Below are positions 36,743 to 49,500 of a DNA stretch of 64,000 nt, piece after piece (the first letter of the stretch is position 1; every line of letters starts with the position of its first letter). The notes under the pieces were generated by a model. The model ran no database searches and was not told where the DNA came from. It saw only the letters and a list, made by a program, of their open reading frames with translations. Made by a program: the position numbers and the translations under genes. Source of the stretch: Argopecten irradians (lineage: Eukaryota; Mollusca; Bivalvia; Pectinida; Pectinidae); NCBI RefSeq assembly GCF_041381155.1, contig NC_091144.1:16005544-16069543 (forward strand), written 5' to 3'.

Positions 36743-36950
36743 CTATGTGCTCGCCTCTCTGAGGTAGGCTTTAGATTCTGTCCCCCGGCCGAGAAACACC
36801 ATAGTGTATGAAGTGATATTGCTCACCATAAAGGGAGTGAGACGACTGGTTCGCCCGCTGTCAGTATAATGTGACTGAATGGGGCGTGTTGCTTGGTATC
36901 TTCGGTGGCATGCTTCAGTGATATAGCACTATAAAAAGGTCAATAGTTCC
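36743..36950 (+). mobile_element. SINE family B with tRNA-like head, 5' part
   Basis: tRNA-like head (CTCGCCTCTCTGAGG, then TTCTGTCCCCCGGCCGAG) joined to the family B body from GGGAGTGAGACGACTGGTTC to ATAGCACTATAAAAAGGTCA. It stops at GTTCC (36950), so the 3' part and tail are missing. Confidence 0.7.
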
Positions 36951-37354
36951 ATATTTTTTTAAGTTTCCACACACAAGATTAGTCCAGTGGGCGCCTTGAT
37001 CTGAGCACACTGGATGATAAGTAAAATTATATGAGTAAATAAAAAAAACTAATTAATATTTAAATAGCTAGCAATTTTTAGTATTGTACATATTTAATAT
37101 ATTTTCTCTTTTATAAAGAAAATAGCAATCTTTATTGGGTGACAGGTTTATCATCGGCCTTATAAAATCATTAAAGTGGAAAAGTAATTTGTATTACGAC
37201 ACGTAGTGGTCCAATGTTGGATATTTAATTTTAGTCAAGATGTCTTTCATTGGCCTCAAAGGTGTTCTGAACTATTTGAACCATGCGTAATATATATCTC
37301 ATTCAATTTTACAACACACCATAGAAATTATTTTCAGTCTAATTCCCCGGGCAG

Positions 37355-37362
37355 TATAAAAG
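37355..37362 (+). promoter_or_regulatory. TATA box of the FRRS1-like gene
   Basis: TATAAAAG after a short GC-rich GCCC-type stretch (CCCCGGGCAG), 133 bp upstream of the ATG at 37495. This places a transcription start near 37385-37395 and a 5' UTR of about 100 nt with no intron needed. The position is right for a core promoter, but no transcript evidence is available here. Confidence 0.6.
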
Positions 37363-37494
37363 AGCATCATGATGGTATGGAGGTGGAGCTTATATCTCAT
37401 TACACAGTTGTTACCCACGGTTTCATGAGCTGTCCCATACTACATTGACAAAACTTACAGATCACTTATTACCTATACTAATTGTCAACGCATT

Positions 37495-37543
37495 ATGGCC
37501 CGGATACACTCAGTGATCTTCATTTTGTTTTTACTTCAATCAG
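37495..37543 (+). CDS. FRRS1: FRRS1-like exon 1 (signal peptide)
   Basis: ATG after CGCATT, then a basic and hydrophobic start (MARIHSVIFILFLLQS). Donor CAG|GTAAGC at 37543; one base carries into exon 2. The start is the only in-frame ATG before the hydrophobic core. Confidence 0.9.
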
Positions 37544-40500
37544 GTAAGCATGATTATTTCTTTTCATAGAAACAAAAAAGTGATATATATTTCAGTATTT
37601 ACATGAAGTCATGAATAACTAATTGAAAGTTCATTGCTAAAGAAGCAGAAAATCCTGACAAATGTAGCAGAAAAAAAACGAAAAAAAATTCACATCTATG
37701 CATTCGGACTTTTACATGCTGGTTTGATGTTCAACGTATTTATGTTAATTCATCTCCAAACTGCGTTAGTTGACTTATGTTTCTAAAAGCTATTCGGTGA
37801 TGAACTTGATAAACAGAATAGTGTAGTCGATTCGGTTCTGTCAGAGCAACGGAACTTCCAAATTACCGAAAACATTTCTACAAAAGGTGAAGTTAATCGT
37901 TCAGCAATAAAAGTGAACGGTTAGATTGCATAGTGGTATCAATGATGTTAATTATTGCTTGCTATCACCCTCCAGTAATGCACTGCTGAAATGTCTATCA
38001 ATCAAATGATATCTATTGTTTGATAATACGCATTATATTTGTATAACGTTTCATAAATAATTACCCAGTGATTTTCGGTTATAAAGGCATTTACCGATAT
38101 ATATATATGTGTGCACTAGAACATAACGCACATGGTACACAAAAAGTTTTTTTAACATAAATTTAAGTAAAAAAATATATATATTGTAAACATTTATTGA
38201 TATATGTATTATTTTCTACATTATAATGAAATTAAAATCAAGTTATATCAACTTACCGAACAAATATTGGTTTCAATAACGACGACAAATTTTGAAACAC
38301 CTGCATATTGTGGAAACGTGATCGGTTCGTACAGAAATAAAGTTCACTAAAAATGAAAAGTCTATGTAAATATTTAGGTTAGTTAGTAAGACCAAACTTC
38401 AACACCTTCATTAAGAGATCTTTACTAAAAGCTTGTCAACTGATGAGTACATCATGTCATTTAAGGATAATATACAGTGTAAAGACCTTTATAATAAAAG
38501 TGTGTTCAATGTATACAGATTCACATTCGCTTTCATCGGGTTTAATCCTACTGAAAGTATGTTACCTGCGACAAAGTCAATCATACACTGTGACACAGTA
38601 CTGAAGCAACCATTAGTGTTCTTAAGTGCGTCTGCTTTTTAATTTCGTATCAATATTTGCATTATAATAATAATATAACGAAATAACGATTAAAACCATT
38701 AATAATAAAATGGTTAAGATACGAATATGTTTCTATGGTAAGTGGTTACAGATCATAAAACCGTTGTATCTTTACTTCATTGAATGCGGTTAAATCCTGT
38801 GAACAAAGAAATGAAATTTAAATGTGACTTTATGGGTTTATTTGTTTTGCATATGCTAAACAGGTCCATAACCATTTAAAATATATTTCACAAACAAAAA
38901 ATGGAATGTACCTCAAAAGTACTAATTAATAGGGTCTGATATTAAGGTGAGTGCTCGGTAGCCCTAGGTCATATCGTGTCTGACTACTGACCCAAAAATC
39001 AGAGATTTAATTGACCTTATACACAAGCGCGTTGACCGCATTAGGGGGGGGGGGGGGGGGGGGTAGAGTAAAGGAGTGGGCAGATTCGACGAAACACGTA
39101 GGCCCTTAAACTAGCACAGGGCATGTCACCATCAATTACAAATATAGTGTAGTAATTGATAGTTTTGATTTTGATCTATGTCTCTAAGCTACTCCGTCTT
39201 AAAATAAAAATCATTAAAAGAAGTTTGAATTTGAATTCGACTCTTTTGATTAATGAAGTTTTAACATTGTCGGACAAAGTTTGTCTAAAGCAAAGTAATA
39301 TGTGAGTGACTTATGTACAAGAGATTGCTATTGTTTGTAAAATTTGTCCAGAGTTTTTTTTTTGTATTAGTAGGATCGTATATACATACAAGATAATACA
39401 AATGATACACTAAAAATATAAAAGATGCAAATGAAATTTATAATTTATCATATTTATGTATATCTGTAAACTTCATCGAGGAAATTAAAGTTTATAATCA
39501 TTGTTATATCAAGGTGAGTCATACAGCTCTTTGTTTCTTGCATATACAGAAGTTCCTGGTGGATTTTTTTTGTACGAATATTTCATCGAATGTATATTAC
39601 TGTCAACAACTTTTTTTCGAGTGCAAAATTCGCGAAATTTTATCACTTCGTATGAACATTAACATCAACTTATGATATTTCAATCCGCGAATCTTCCTGA
39701 ACTTGTTGTGAAATGAAAAAAACGTGAAATTAATTCTCCGCAAAAGAAAACTAGTTTACAGTGACACATATGTCAATCATAAGTGTACCGTGTGGCGTAT
39801 CACGATACAATTAATTCATTAATTAATTAATCATTTAGTATTAAAGTTAGTCCAACCCCGACGATACAGTGTTATAAGTCCAGGTGTCGTAATCTCAATC
39901 ACGTAAGGACAAAGTTTTAAAGTAAGTCAACCGTAAACCAAAGAGTACTGTGTATAATTTGCAGTTATAATCCTTTATACGATCTACCATTCACTTTACC
40001 TAGAAGACCCTGACTTAGAGCACAAGATAAAAATGTACCATCTAACCACTGGTTCCGCATATCAGAATATGAAACATATCTGATAATCACTTTATCTGGA
40101 GTTACTTTACAAATGTGGTTAAGAAGATGTCATTTCATATTTGTCAGTGGTTTTCTATTCTTAACAAATAGATGGAAATTTCATTCAGGGAGGCTGTCCT
40201 TTATTTAATCGTAAAATATCATTTAGTTCCGATCATGTAAAAATCATCCTCGATATTCCAGGGGTTCCGATCACTTACGATCTCTTCACCCCTGGACTAT
40301 CTCATAGTAAAATTTGAGGCAACAGATTGGAACAGGTAATTTAGTCATTTGATGTACATCAGAAGAACCGTATAACGGTACACTGTGGTTGACTGAGTCT
40401 CTGTAGTCTTCAAAGGAAATCTTTGCTGGCATGTGATTGGTCAAATGTTTTCAGCTGAGCTGCCTTCAATTTCACTATGAGATATTCCAGAGGTGTAGAG

Positions 40501-43500
40501 ATCGTAAGTGATCGGAACCCCTGGAGTATCGAGGATGCGTAAAAATAAACATATGAAATAAAGATCATTACATGTTCAACTTTGATGTGTAAAGTATCTA
40601 AGTCAGAGCCCACATATTCTCCTGAATACAATGAATCTGACATACATATTCTTTGTAAATCTTTGGTTTTGAGGTACAACTATGGGATAACAACAGTTTA
40701 ACCTTTTAGATACATGTTTATTGATTTTACAACAGGCAAATTGAAATAATAAATGTTAAATTTTTAATGAAGTTAGATTTGTTAATACGTTTGCGTGACT
40801 TATTCAACGCATGGTATAAGACAACCTGCATATTTTCTATTTCCGCTAAGAATATTTGCGGAATGATTGAAATATTTCGGTACGTAAAACTATGATTATC
40901 GCATTTGCTCAGATAATGTTATGCACTGAAAACATTTAAGACAGATAATATAAATTGATATCTACCACATTAAGTGCATTTTGAAAACTATGGTAAATGG
41001 AACAGAATCGTTGCTCTGAAATTTGCCGTCTGTCGTTAACAGTTTCGCCAGTTACTAGTCCCGTAACATCCGGCTTAGACAAGTTCTATTGTGCAGTTTG
41101 TAAAAACACCATTAAGGGTCATGTCTAGGTGACCTTTGGAAGTGGCGAAACAATTTGCTGCCTGTAAAATCTTGACAGTGAATTTCATGGGACGAAAGAA
41201 TTTGGAAAAAAACTGTCAAAATGATTTCCGTGAATGTAGTCATCTCGCCCAAAGAGCAAAACAAATGTATTCGTTTATGTATATTGGGGCAAATGGCGTT
41301 GTCAATTTATGTGTAGAAAATAAATTTGATTTGAAGTACATTTTCGTACATATACACGTGGAATAAAGGTCATTCGAACATGACCCTATTGGGATGTTGT
41401 CAGATCCTGTATTGAACGAAGTGGTTATAAGGATATGTATTTCAATCAGATTGCACAATGCTTCAACAATTGTTTATATCGTGTTCCCTTTCACAGTGGA
41501 GTGTCGTTCCGATGGAGTGTCGCCATTTTTCTGTCTCTCCATGTTTCCCGTACATGATACAGCAACGCAGCAGAGCTCACAGTCACCGTTTTTCATCCAT
41601 GTTGGAGAAGCTTCATTCCGACCATCACAGCATATAAACGGTCAGTATTGATATACCCAGTGGTCAGATGTATACCTACATTAAACCATCTTTTATATTT
41701 AGAAATTTGTGTCAATGTGAATGAAACCATTAAGCTGAAATAGATTATATTATATTTTATCAAACAAGGTTTTGAATGACCACTCTTACTTGCTAATGAG
41801 ACGATCTTCGTCAATAACTTTTCTTGTCTATTCTTATATGTACTTTGATAAAGCGTTTTGTGGCATTAAAATGAAACACAGAGTTGCCGTAAGAATATTC
41901 ATCTCTTACAAATCGTACATTCTTTCATGTACAGTTAACATGGAAATTTAAACATGTACCAAAATGGTTGCGAAATAATTCTCATTAATTGATTGACATA
42001 TATGAAAATTCAATGTCAGCAATAAAGATGTTACAGGCAAGCGGCAATATGTAAGCCATGGTTCCTAGTGGAAGCATAGTCAGAAATACCTTCTAAACAA
42101 TACAAGTCCTCAGTGAATTAGGTTATAATAAGAAACTGACTAAATGTGTGCTATACCCAACACTATTAGAGAAGGTTGAATACTGTATAAAAAGTAAAAG
42201 TAAAACAAAGTTATTATTACTAATATGACGATAAACATTAAAATACTTACTGCGATAATGAGTTTAAGGTACTGGCCATGGAAGTAAAACGGAAAGTTGG
42301 ACTTTTCACAATCCTTTGTAACATTTTGTTAAAATGGTTTTACTCACAACAATAAAAAATATGATATCTATATATATTTTATTACTTGTACAGTTATATG
42401 TGCCGTATGTTTATACTAACGAATAAAAAAGAGCCTTTAATATTCTTATTCAACACCAAAATTACCAACAATTCACTAATTAGTATGCATAGGATTCAAT
42501 TTTAAAAGTACAAATAAGAGCTGAAAATGGTTTTTGATAGCACTGCCAAACATTATCGTGTTTACATCCACAGTACCGTAAAATGGAAACATACGGTTGT
42601 TGTGGTATTCAATTTCAATTCACATTTTTACAGTATTGTTCATAATTGTAAAGTGATTTATGCCGATATCCTTCCATCTTAACATACATAAGGCATAAAA
42701 TATTGCAGTGTACATATTCTGTGTTGTAACTAATGTTTATAATGCATCACACCTATTTGTAGGTCCATTCGAACGATCTTTACAGATTAATTCATCAAAA
42801 TTGGTGGCTTTCAATAGATTACAAAAGAAAAAAAAATAACATGTCAAACCGTTTGCCACGTAATGGTACAAATATAACTTCAAAAAAGAAAAAAAATGTA
42901 AAGAAATGATATATAATCGTGAGGTCCAATTATGTAATTAGCATATTTATGATGCTTTAATATGTTTTCCATTTCTAAGCCTTTACGGTCACTTGATCGT
43001 GACATGATACAAAGTTGTCATTAGGACTGTTGTGTTAAACTTTTCATAACTTACTGACAAATAATTTACTTTTTAAATTTACATTAAAGATGTTATATAT
43101 TATATAGTCTCATTGAAAATAAGTCATTGTCTGCTCAAGTTATTGGCTTGACAATGTGCAACGACGACGGACAAAGGCTGTAATTGTTCATTAAAACTTA
43201 TGGTCAGGTAACCTGAAAACTAATATTAGATATGCTCTCGTTTCCCACTATTCTCATTGGCTAAAACATGGTCACGTGAAGTTCGATGTATTTCAAATCG
43301 ACTCGTTGTTTCTTTTCATCTTTAGTGTGGCGTCCAATATGCCAACGCTTTTCATGTAATAAGCATGTACAGTACTTAATGTTACAATGTATCTAATATA
43401 AAAACTATTGACCTTTGTTTCGGTCCATATGGTGTTATTCCGCCATGGTATAATTTAAAATAATGACCTCGGTGTTACATCATATGGACCACAAAACACT

Positions 43501-46500
43501 AAAGGTCTATAATTGATATATAACGCACAATAAATGGGAATTGCTGGAGTAAACGTCTCGTGCAAGTAGGTATCATTAGGTTATCCAACAATTGACCGAC
43601 AAAAAATATTTCGTGTGTTCTTGATACTGCTGTTTGCTTTTATCCAATTCATGATGGCACAGCACTTTAATTCAGAATGATGTGCATATCTAAGGTGCTA
43701 AAGCCGACGTTATTGTATATGTCCGCTAATATGTGCAACCATTATGGTATGCATCATCTGCATACCAGACTACGGCTGAATTATCCGTAGCTAAATTCTG
43801 CACTTTTCAACCGTCAGGTTCACAATGAGCTTTAATTTGAAATCTACATATCTATTTCGTCTACAAGTTTAACCCTATATGTGCATGTACAATTTCGTGA
43901 CATGTCATTAAAAAGAACAAGTCTCAAATGTCAATGTCAAATAACCTTATTTTTTAGGTTCAATAATATGTGAAACAGGGTGAAAATTAAATGGTCATGC
44001 AATTGACATAATTTGAGGATATAGCTTTATCTTGCTGTGTGCTTTTGAGAATCATACATAGTAAAATAGGCATAGGACAATATTGAAGGAGACTTTTATC
44101 TTTTGATCACTATATAATCTAACCGATTGCTTTTGTGTTGTATTGACTAATCGCCAAGCGTATGTAGCTATGCCATGGGTACGCATGTGTACCTTTTAAT
44201 GTCGGAGTAAATGGCGTAGCACCAATTAACAGTACAAAGTCACGCGCTGTATGATTGACAGCTGGCAAACCGTCAATTAGATACACAACAAGATGTTGTG
44301 CCAGAACTCTAAATGAAATATAAATATCGTATAACATTCACTAGTTTAAGATGTAACATAGCGCATGATTTCATATAAACATAATTACTGCCACTGCCTG
44401 AGATCGAACTCGGGAATTCTCTCTAGCCCAGCGGTATATTGTGGCTATCATTCATCAGGGTTACATACTCGTCATCAAGGAATGAAATCGTCCTCGGGTT
44501 TCCAGGGTTAAAAACGATGCTTGTGTGGCATGGCTGAGTATTTCCTCGAGTTCCTACGTGGGAGCTAATGTAACCGAGCGCATGCTTTGATATAAACATA
44601 AACTTTTTCTTACATGTACAAGGGATCGAACTCGGGACCTCTTGGTTACTAGTCTCACGCTCAACCGATCGAGCGAGCTAAAGAGAAGTTCTCTCTAGCC
44701 GAACGGTATATCGCGGCTAGGTCTCAACTGTGTTACAAAATCATATCTTAGAACTACCTGTAACAGTTTACTAATAATCATATTTGACAACGAACTACGC
44801 ATGAAGCTCGTCGACGGATAAAAGGCCGTTATAACCTATACTCAGGTGACCTGAAAACTAAAATTAGACATGCTCTGATTTTCCACTATTGTCATTGACT
44901 GATACCTGGTCATGTGACAAATGATATATAGCATATCAACTGGGTATTTGTTTTAGGAACACCAAGTCAATATTCATTTGTGAACTTCATAGCACAAACG
45001 TTGAATTCTACGGGGTGGTTCATGGCCAACACATTTCCTTTAATTAACATGCACATTTGGTAACCTTTGTTTCGGTTCATTTAAGCATTGATGTCACAAT
45101 TTTTTAATTTTATCGGGGTATGAAAAAAAATTGTTTGCAAACTGTGTGAATTCGCGTAGCGGATTCTCACAAAAGTTTGCAAACAATTTTTTTTTCATAA
45201 CCCGATAACTTTAAAAAATAGTGACATCAATACTTATAATTAATTTTATACTCTATTTGATAAAATGAAGTATGTTTAAATGTAACATTATAGTGGTTTT
45301 TCAAGGGATTTTTTTTCCGAATCAATACGCAACGTCAATGTCTCTATTGTGACGTCACGTTAACGTCGGGGTTTCGCGCCATTCTCGTATTTTTTTTTCA
45401 TAGTGGTATGCAAAAAAAATATTGGCCAATCAGAAAGCCAGATTTGGTATGAAAACAAAGAAAAATTAATTATATGGTGTTAATCCGCCATGGAAAATTT
45501 AAAATAATAGCATATGAACCGCAATCGAACAATTGGCCAATACAAAGAAAAAATTCGTATGTTCTTGAAAGGAGTCTATGTTATTCGCTTTCAGCGAATT
45601 CATAATGACACAACACTATGATTAAGAATAATGTGCATATATATTTAAGGTGAAAACGTTATTGTCTATGTCCGCCAACATGTGCCACCACGAAGTATGC
45701 CATGTATCGTCTGCATACCAGTTAAATGTTGTATTATACGTAGCTAAATTCTTCACCTTTCAATTACCAGGTTTACAATGAGAATTAATTTGAAATCCTT
45801 ATATCTACAGGATGAGTCTATTACTACATGTACAATTGGTGGTAATTATGGAAATTACATTATATTGTAAAGTTATGTAAATTAAAGATGAAAAATGTGC
45901 AATAACCATATGCCACTAAATGGAACATGTCTCTATATTGCCCATGTAAAATAACCTAGTTTTGTAGATTTACCTCATGATATATATAACAAGGTAAAAT
46001 TACAGTAGTCATGTACCTGGCATGGTTTTAGGATAAAGCTTGAACTTGTTATATTGTAAAACATGATGTAAATATATCTGAATATAGTACAGTTATTGAA
46101 GGAGTCTTTTATCTTTTTTATCATTATAGAATCTATCCGATTGCTTTTATGTGGTATTTACTAACCGCCAAGTGGTATGTAGCCATGTCACGTGCACACA
46201 CGTGTACCTATTTCACATAGGAGAAAATGTTGTAGCAAGCACAATTAACACTACAAGGTCACGTATATAAAAATGTACTGTTTGGTGGACAGCATGTGAA
46301 CCGTCAATTAAATACACAACTAGATGTTGTGTCAGAACTCTGAGAGAAATATAAATGTCTTAAAACATTCACAAAGTTTTAGAATATTGTAAATAATGTT
46401 TTCCTTTTTATGACATAATCAAAAATTCATAATGTAATGATTGTTTATTTTGCAATGTGTATGGCTAGATCAATTTTAAAATGTGGAAAAGGACAATTCA

Positions 46501-49500
46501 AAAGATTATTATTCCATGAAAATGTAATCATTTGACGATTCTGGAAACAAATACAAATACTTGGTTGTCCAAGTGTATTATTCTTCGTATATAATGTGTA
46601 AGTAATTATATTTTCCTTATTTTTCAGTAACACTTACGTCGTATGACGAGCGTCCATTTATCGGCGTAATAATGAACGCTCAGCTTGCTGGTACTGATGA
46701 CATTGTCGGGAGTTTTCTGGTGTACCCTGACAACAGAACGAAAACAGGGAGCTGCTCTGGAAACTCTAAGGTACTCAGAATACATCCGTGAATGGGATTT
46801 AATTATTTAAATTCAGATATGAATACATGTATTTAGTTTCTTTGTTTGCCTATACATATATCGCTATAAACCAAAATGGTAATTGTGCACTATCCTGGTA
46901 TTATGTTTACAACCAAAATGAACTAACTTACAATTACTTTAAAGTGTTACACAGGCAAAATTTCGTCAAGTGCATCGGTACAAGAAAGCGATCTTCATGT
47001 GATCTTTTTCACGTGAATTTTACGTGAAAAAAAATCATGGGAATTTAACGTGACAAAAAATAATACGAAATTTATGTGAAGGAATATTGCCTGTGTAGTA
47101 CCGAGTGGGGCCGAGGTGGCCGAGTTGTTAACATGTCCTGACATATAACCACAAACCCTTCAACTCTGTCAGTCGGTTGGTTTTCTTCGGGTACTCTGGG
47201 TTTTTCTCCACCACCAAACCTGGCACGTCCTTACATGGCCCTGGCTCTTAATAGGACGTTAAACTAAAGAAACCAAAACCAAACCAAACCAATAGATTTA
47301 GAAGAATAGTAAAGGAGTCGTGTACAAGAAGAGGTGATACCATTAATATAGGTAAACTCGCCACGATTTGTACTTAGGAATATAAGGTTCTTCAATATTT
47401 TTTAATTGTCAATGCAGATATTGTCGGAGTTATCAGAATAAGGACAATACACTCGTGTCGTTTGAAGCTGTGTTGCATGGCTACCATGCAATAAAGTCAC
47501 AACATGTTGTAAAACCCGAGGCTTGCCGAGAGTTTTACAACATTTTATGATCTCGAGGGTAAAATATCAATTTCCTTAAATCCGCGTATTCATGGGTATT
47601 TTTCTCTTATACCTCAACGTTACATTGAAATTTTGCGTCAAATGTGACGTCAAGAGGCTTGATTGCATTCCATTCAATACAGCAACATGAGTGTGTATTG
47701 CCCCAGACAAGCCAGTATTACGCGTGTATGAACGAGATAAAACGTTATCTTACTTGTAGAACTCAGAACAACCTACTTTTTGTTTCCTTTATTTAACATA
47801 CATAAACGTAAAAGTTTTAAGCATCAGGCCAAAAAATATATGTCTGTTAAAGGTTACATTGGCAAACAAATGGTCGGTTTTCCTTCTGCGTCTTCTCTGT
47901 GTTTATGTGTGTTTTTTTTTAATAATTTTTTTTCTTTTTTTTTTCTTTTTGCATAATTACATTACAACACAATGTACACAGTCACATAAAACAATATATA
48001 GGTACACATATATATGTATTCACAATCACATATCACTCGCGAGCACACATAAAAACACACACACACACACCCACACATCGTCACACCCACACACTCCCAC
48101 CCACACACTCACCCTTACACACACCCACATTCGTGCAAGAATGTACACACAAATATTTCATTTTAAGGGAAAATTTTAGAATTGAATTTTATAATTGTTA
48201 TAAATAGCACAATATTAATATCAAGTGTGTTGTTGTACTAGTTTAAAATACGTATTTGAACAGGCAATGTATTTTCAATCACAACTTACAAAATCAGTTA
48301 TCCAGTAATAAAAAGATTATAATGATTTATCTTGAAATAGCTTATATATTTTACTCAAATGACTTGGTAAATATCTAATGAAAAACACATTTCTAATACT
48401 CAAATGTACATGTATCATTGTACTCTCACACATATTCTCTGCCTCAAGCGCATACACCCACACACAGTAATCACGGTTTATGTGTGGTTGGTGTGTGTGA
48501 TGATGAAAGTTTATGTGAGTGTATGCATGTGTCTTGGAATGGATGCTCTTTTTGTATATATCCTTAAGCTTGTCCTCATAATATATAGATCTACATGTAC
48601 TATATTATATATATATATATATATAAACACAACTCTTCATTTATTTTTTCTTTCCATATTTTTCCAAATATTTTTCAAGTTTTATAAATATATCTTCTAT
48701 TTTTTTCGTTTTTTGTTTGTTTTTATCTTAAACCCAGTATGATTGAGAGAGAGAATGTCACAGTGAGTAAATTGAATTAGTAATGATCACAGAATTGAAA
48801 ATGTTGGTGAGGAAGTATGTATGATTGTGTGTAATTATTATATATTTATTTACTGTATTGATGATAGTTACCCTAAACAGACATATTATTTTTTTGGTCT
48901 CAAGCATTTTGTTTCCTTTATTTAACATACAAAAAACGTAAATTTTTTAAGCACCAGGCTCATTTATTATCGCACATAGAATACCCCGTTTGCAACTTAA
49001 GGTTTTTTAATGCCCTCCAGGTGTAGTTTGAATATGCCATTGTGTTTAGGAAATATTTCAGAAAATCAGTTGATTGATCAATATATTGAATCAAAAATAA
49101 TCAAAAAAAGATAATGTTTGTCTGTTATATACAATACACATGTAAATATGGTTTCAATCGTCTTTTTCTCACAAAATATTCACCACTATCATTGTAATAT
49201 CAATAATACAATGCTACAAGTCTTTCTATGATTGCTCCTATTCCAGAATATTCACCACTAATACCACTAATATTGTAATATCATTAATACAGTGCAAACT
49301 TTTCATGCTTTCTATGTTTCAGAATTACATAACCCATTCAGATAACAAACCAGTAACCAATATAGAGGTGACTTGGATCGCTCCAGGAGAAGACATTGGA
49401 CCTATTACGTTTCGGTATGTTTATTTTAAAATGGTTTGTTCTTGTCATCATGTCAGGATATTGAGCAGGCCATTTCTTCGAAATTGAAACGTCCTATGTT

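Noticed and set aside
37206..37448. 80-residue frame overlapping the FRRS1-like promoter
   Set aside because: It spans the TATA box and presumed 5' UTR and has no domain or homology signal.
44610..44700. Functional tRNA gene on the minus strand
   Set aside because: D-arm and box B are recognisable, but the acceptor stem does not pair and the sequence is repeated as a SINE head.
47859..48742. Two plus-strand frames of about 110 residues
   Set aside because: Composed of poly-T, CA and TA simple sequence in an FRRS1-like intron.
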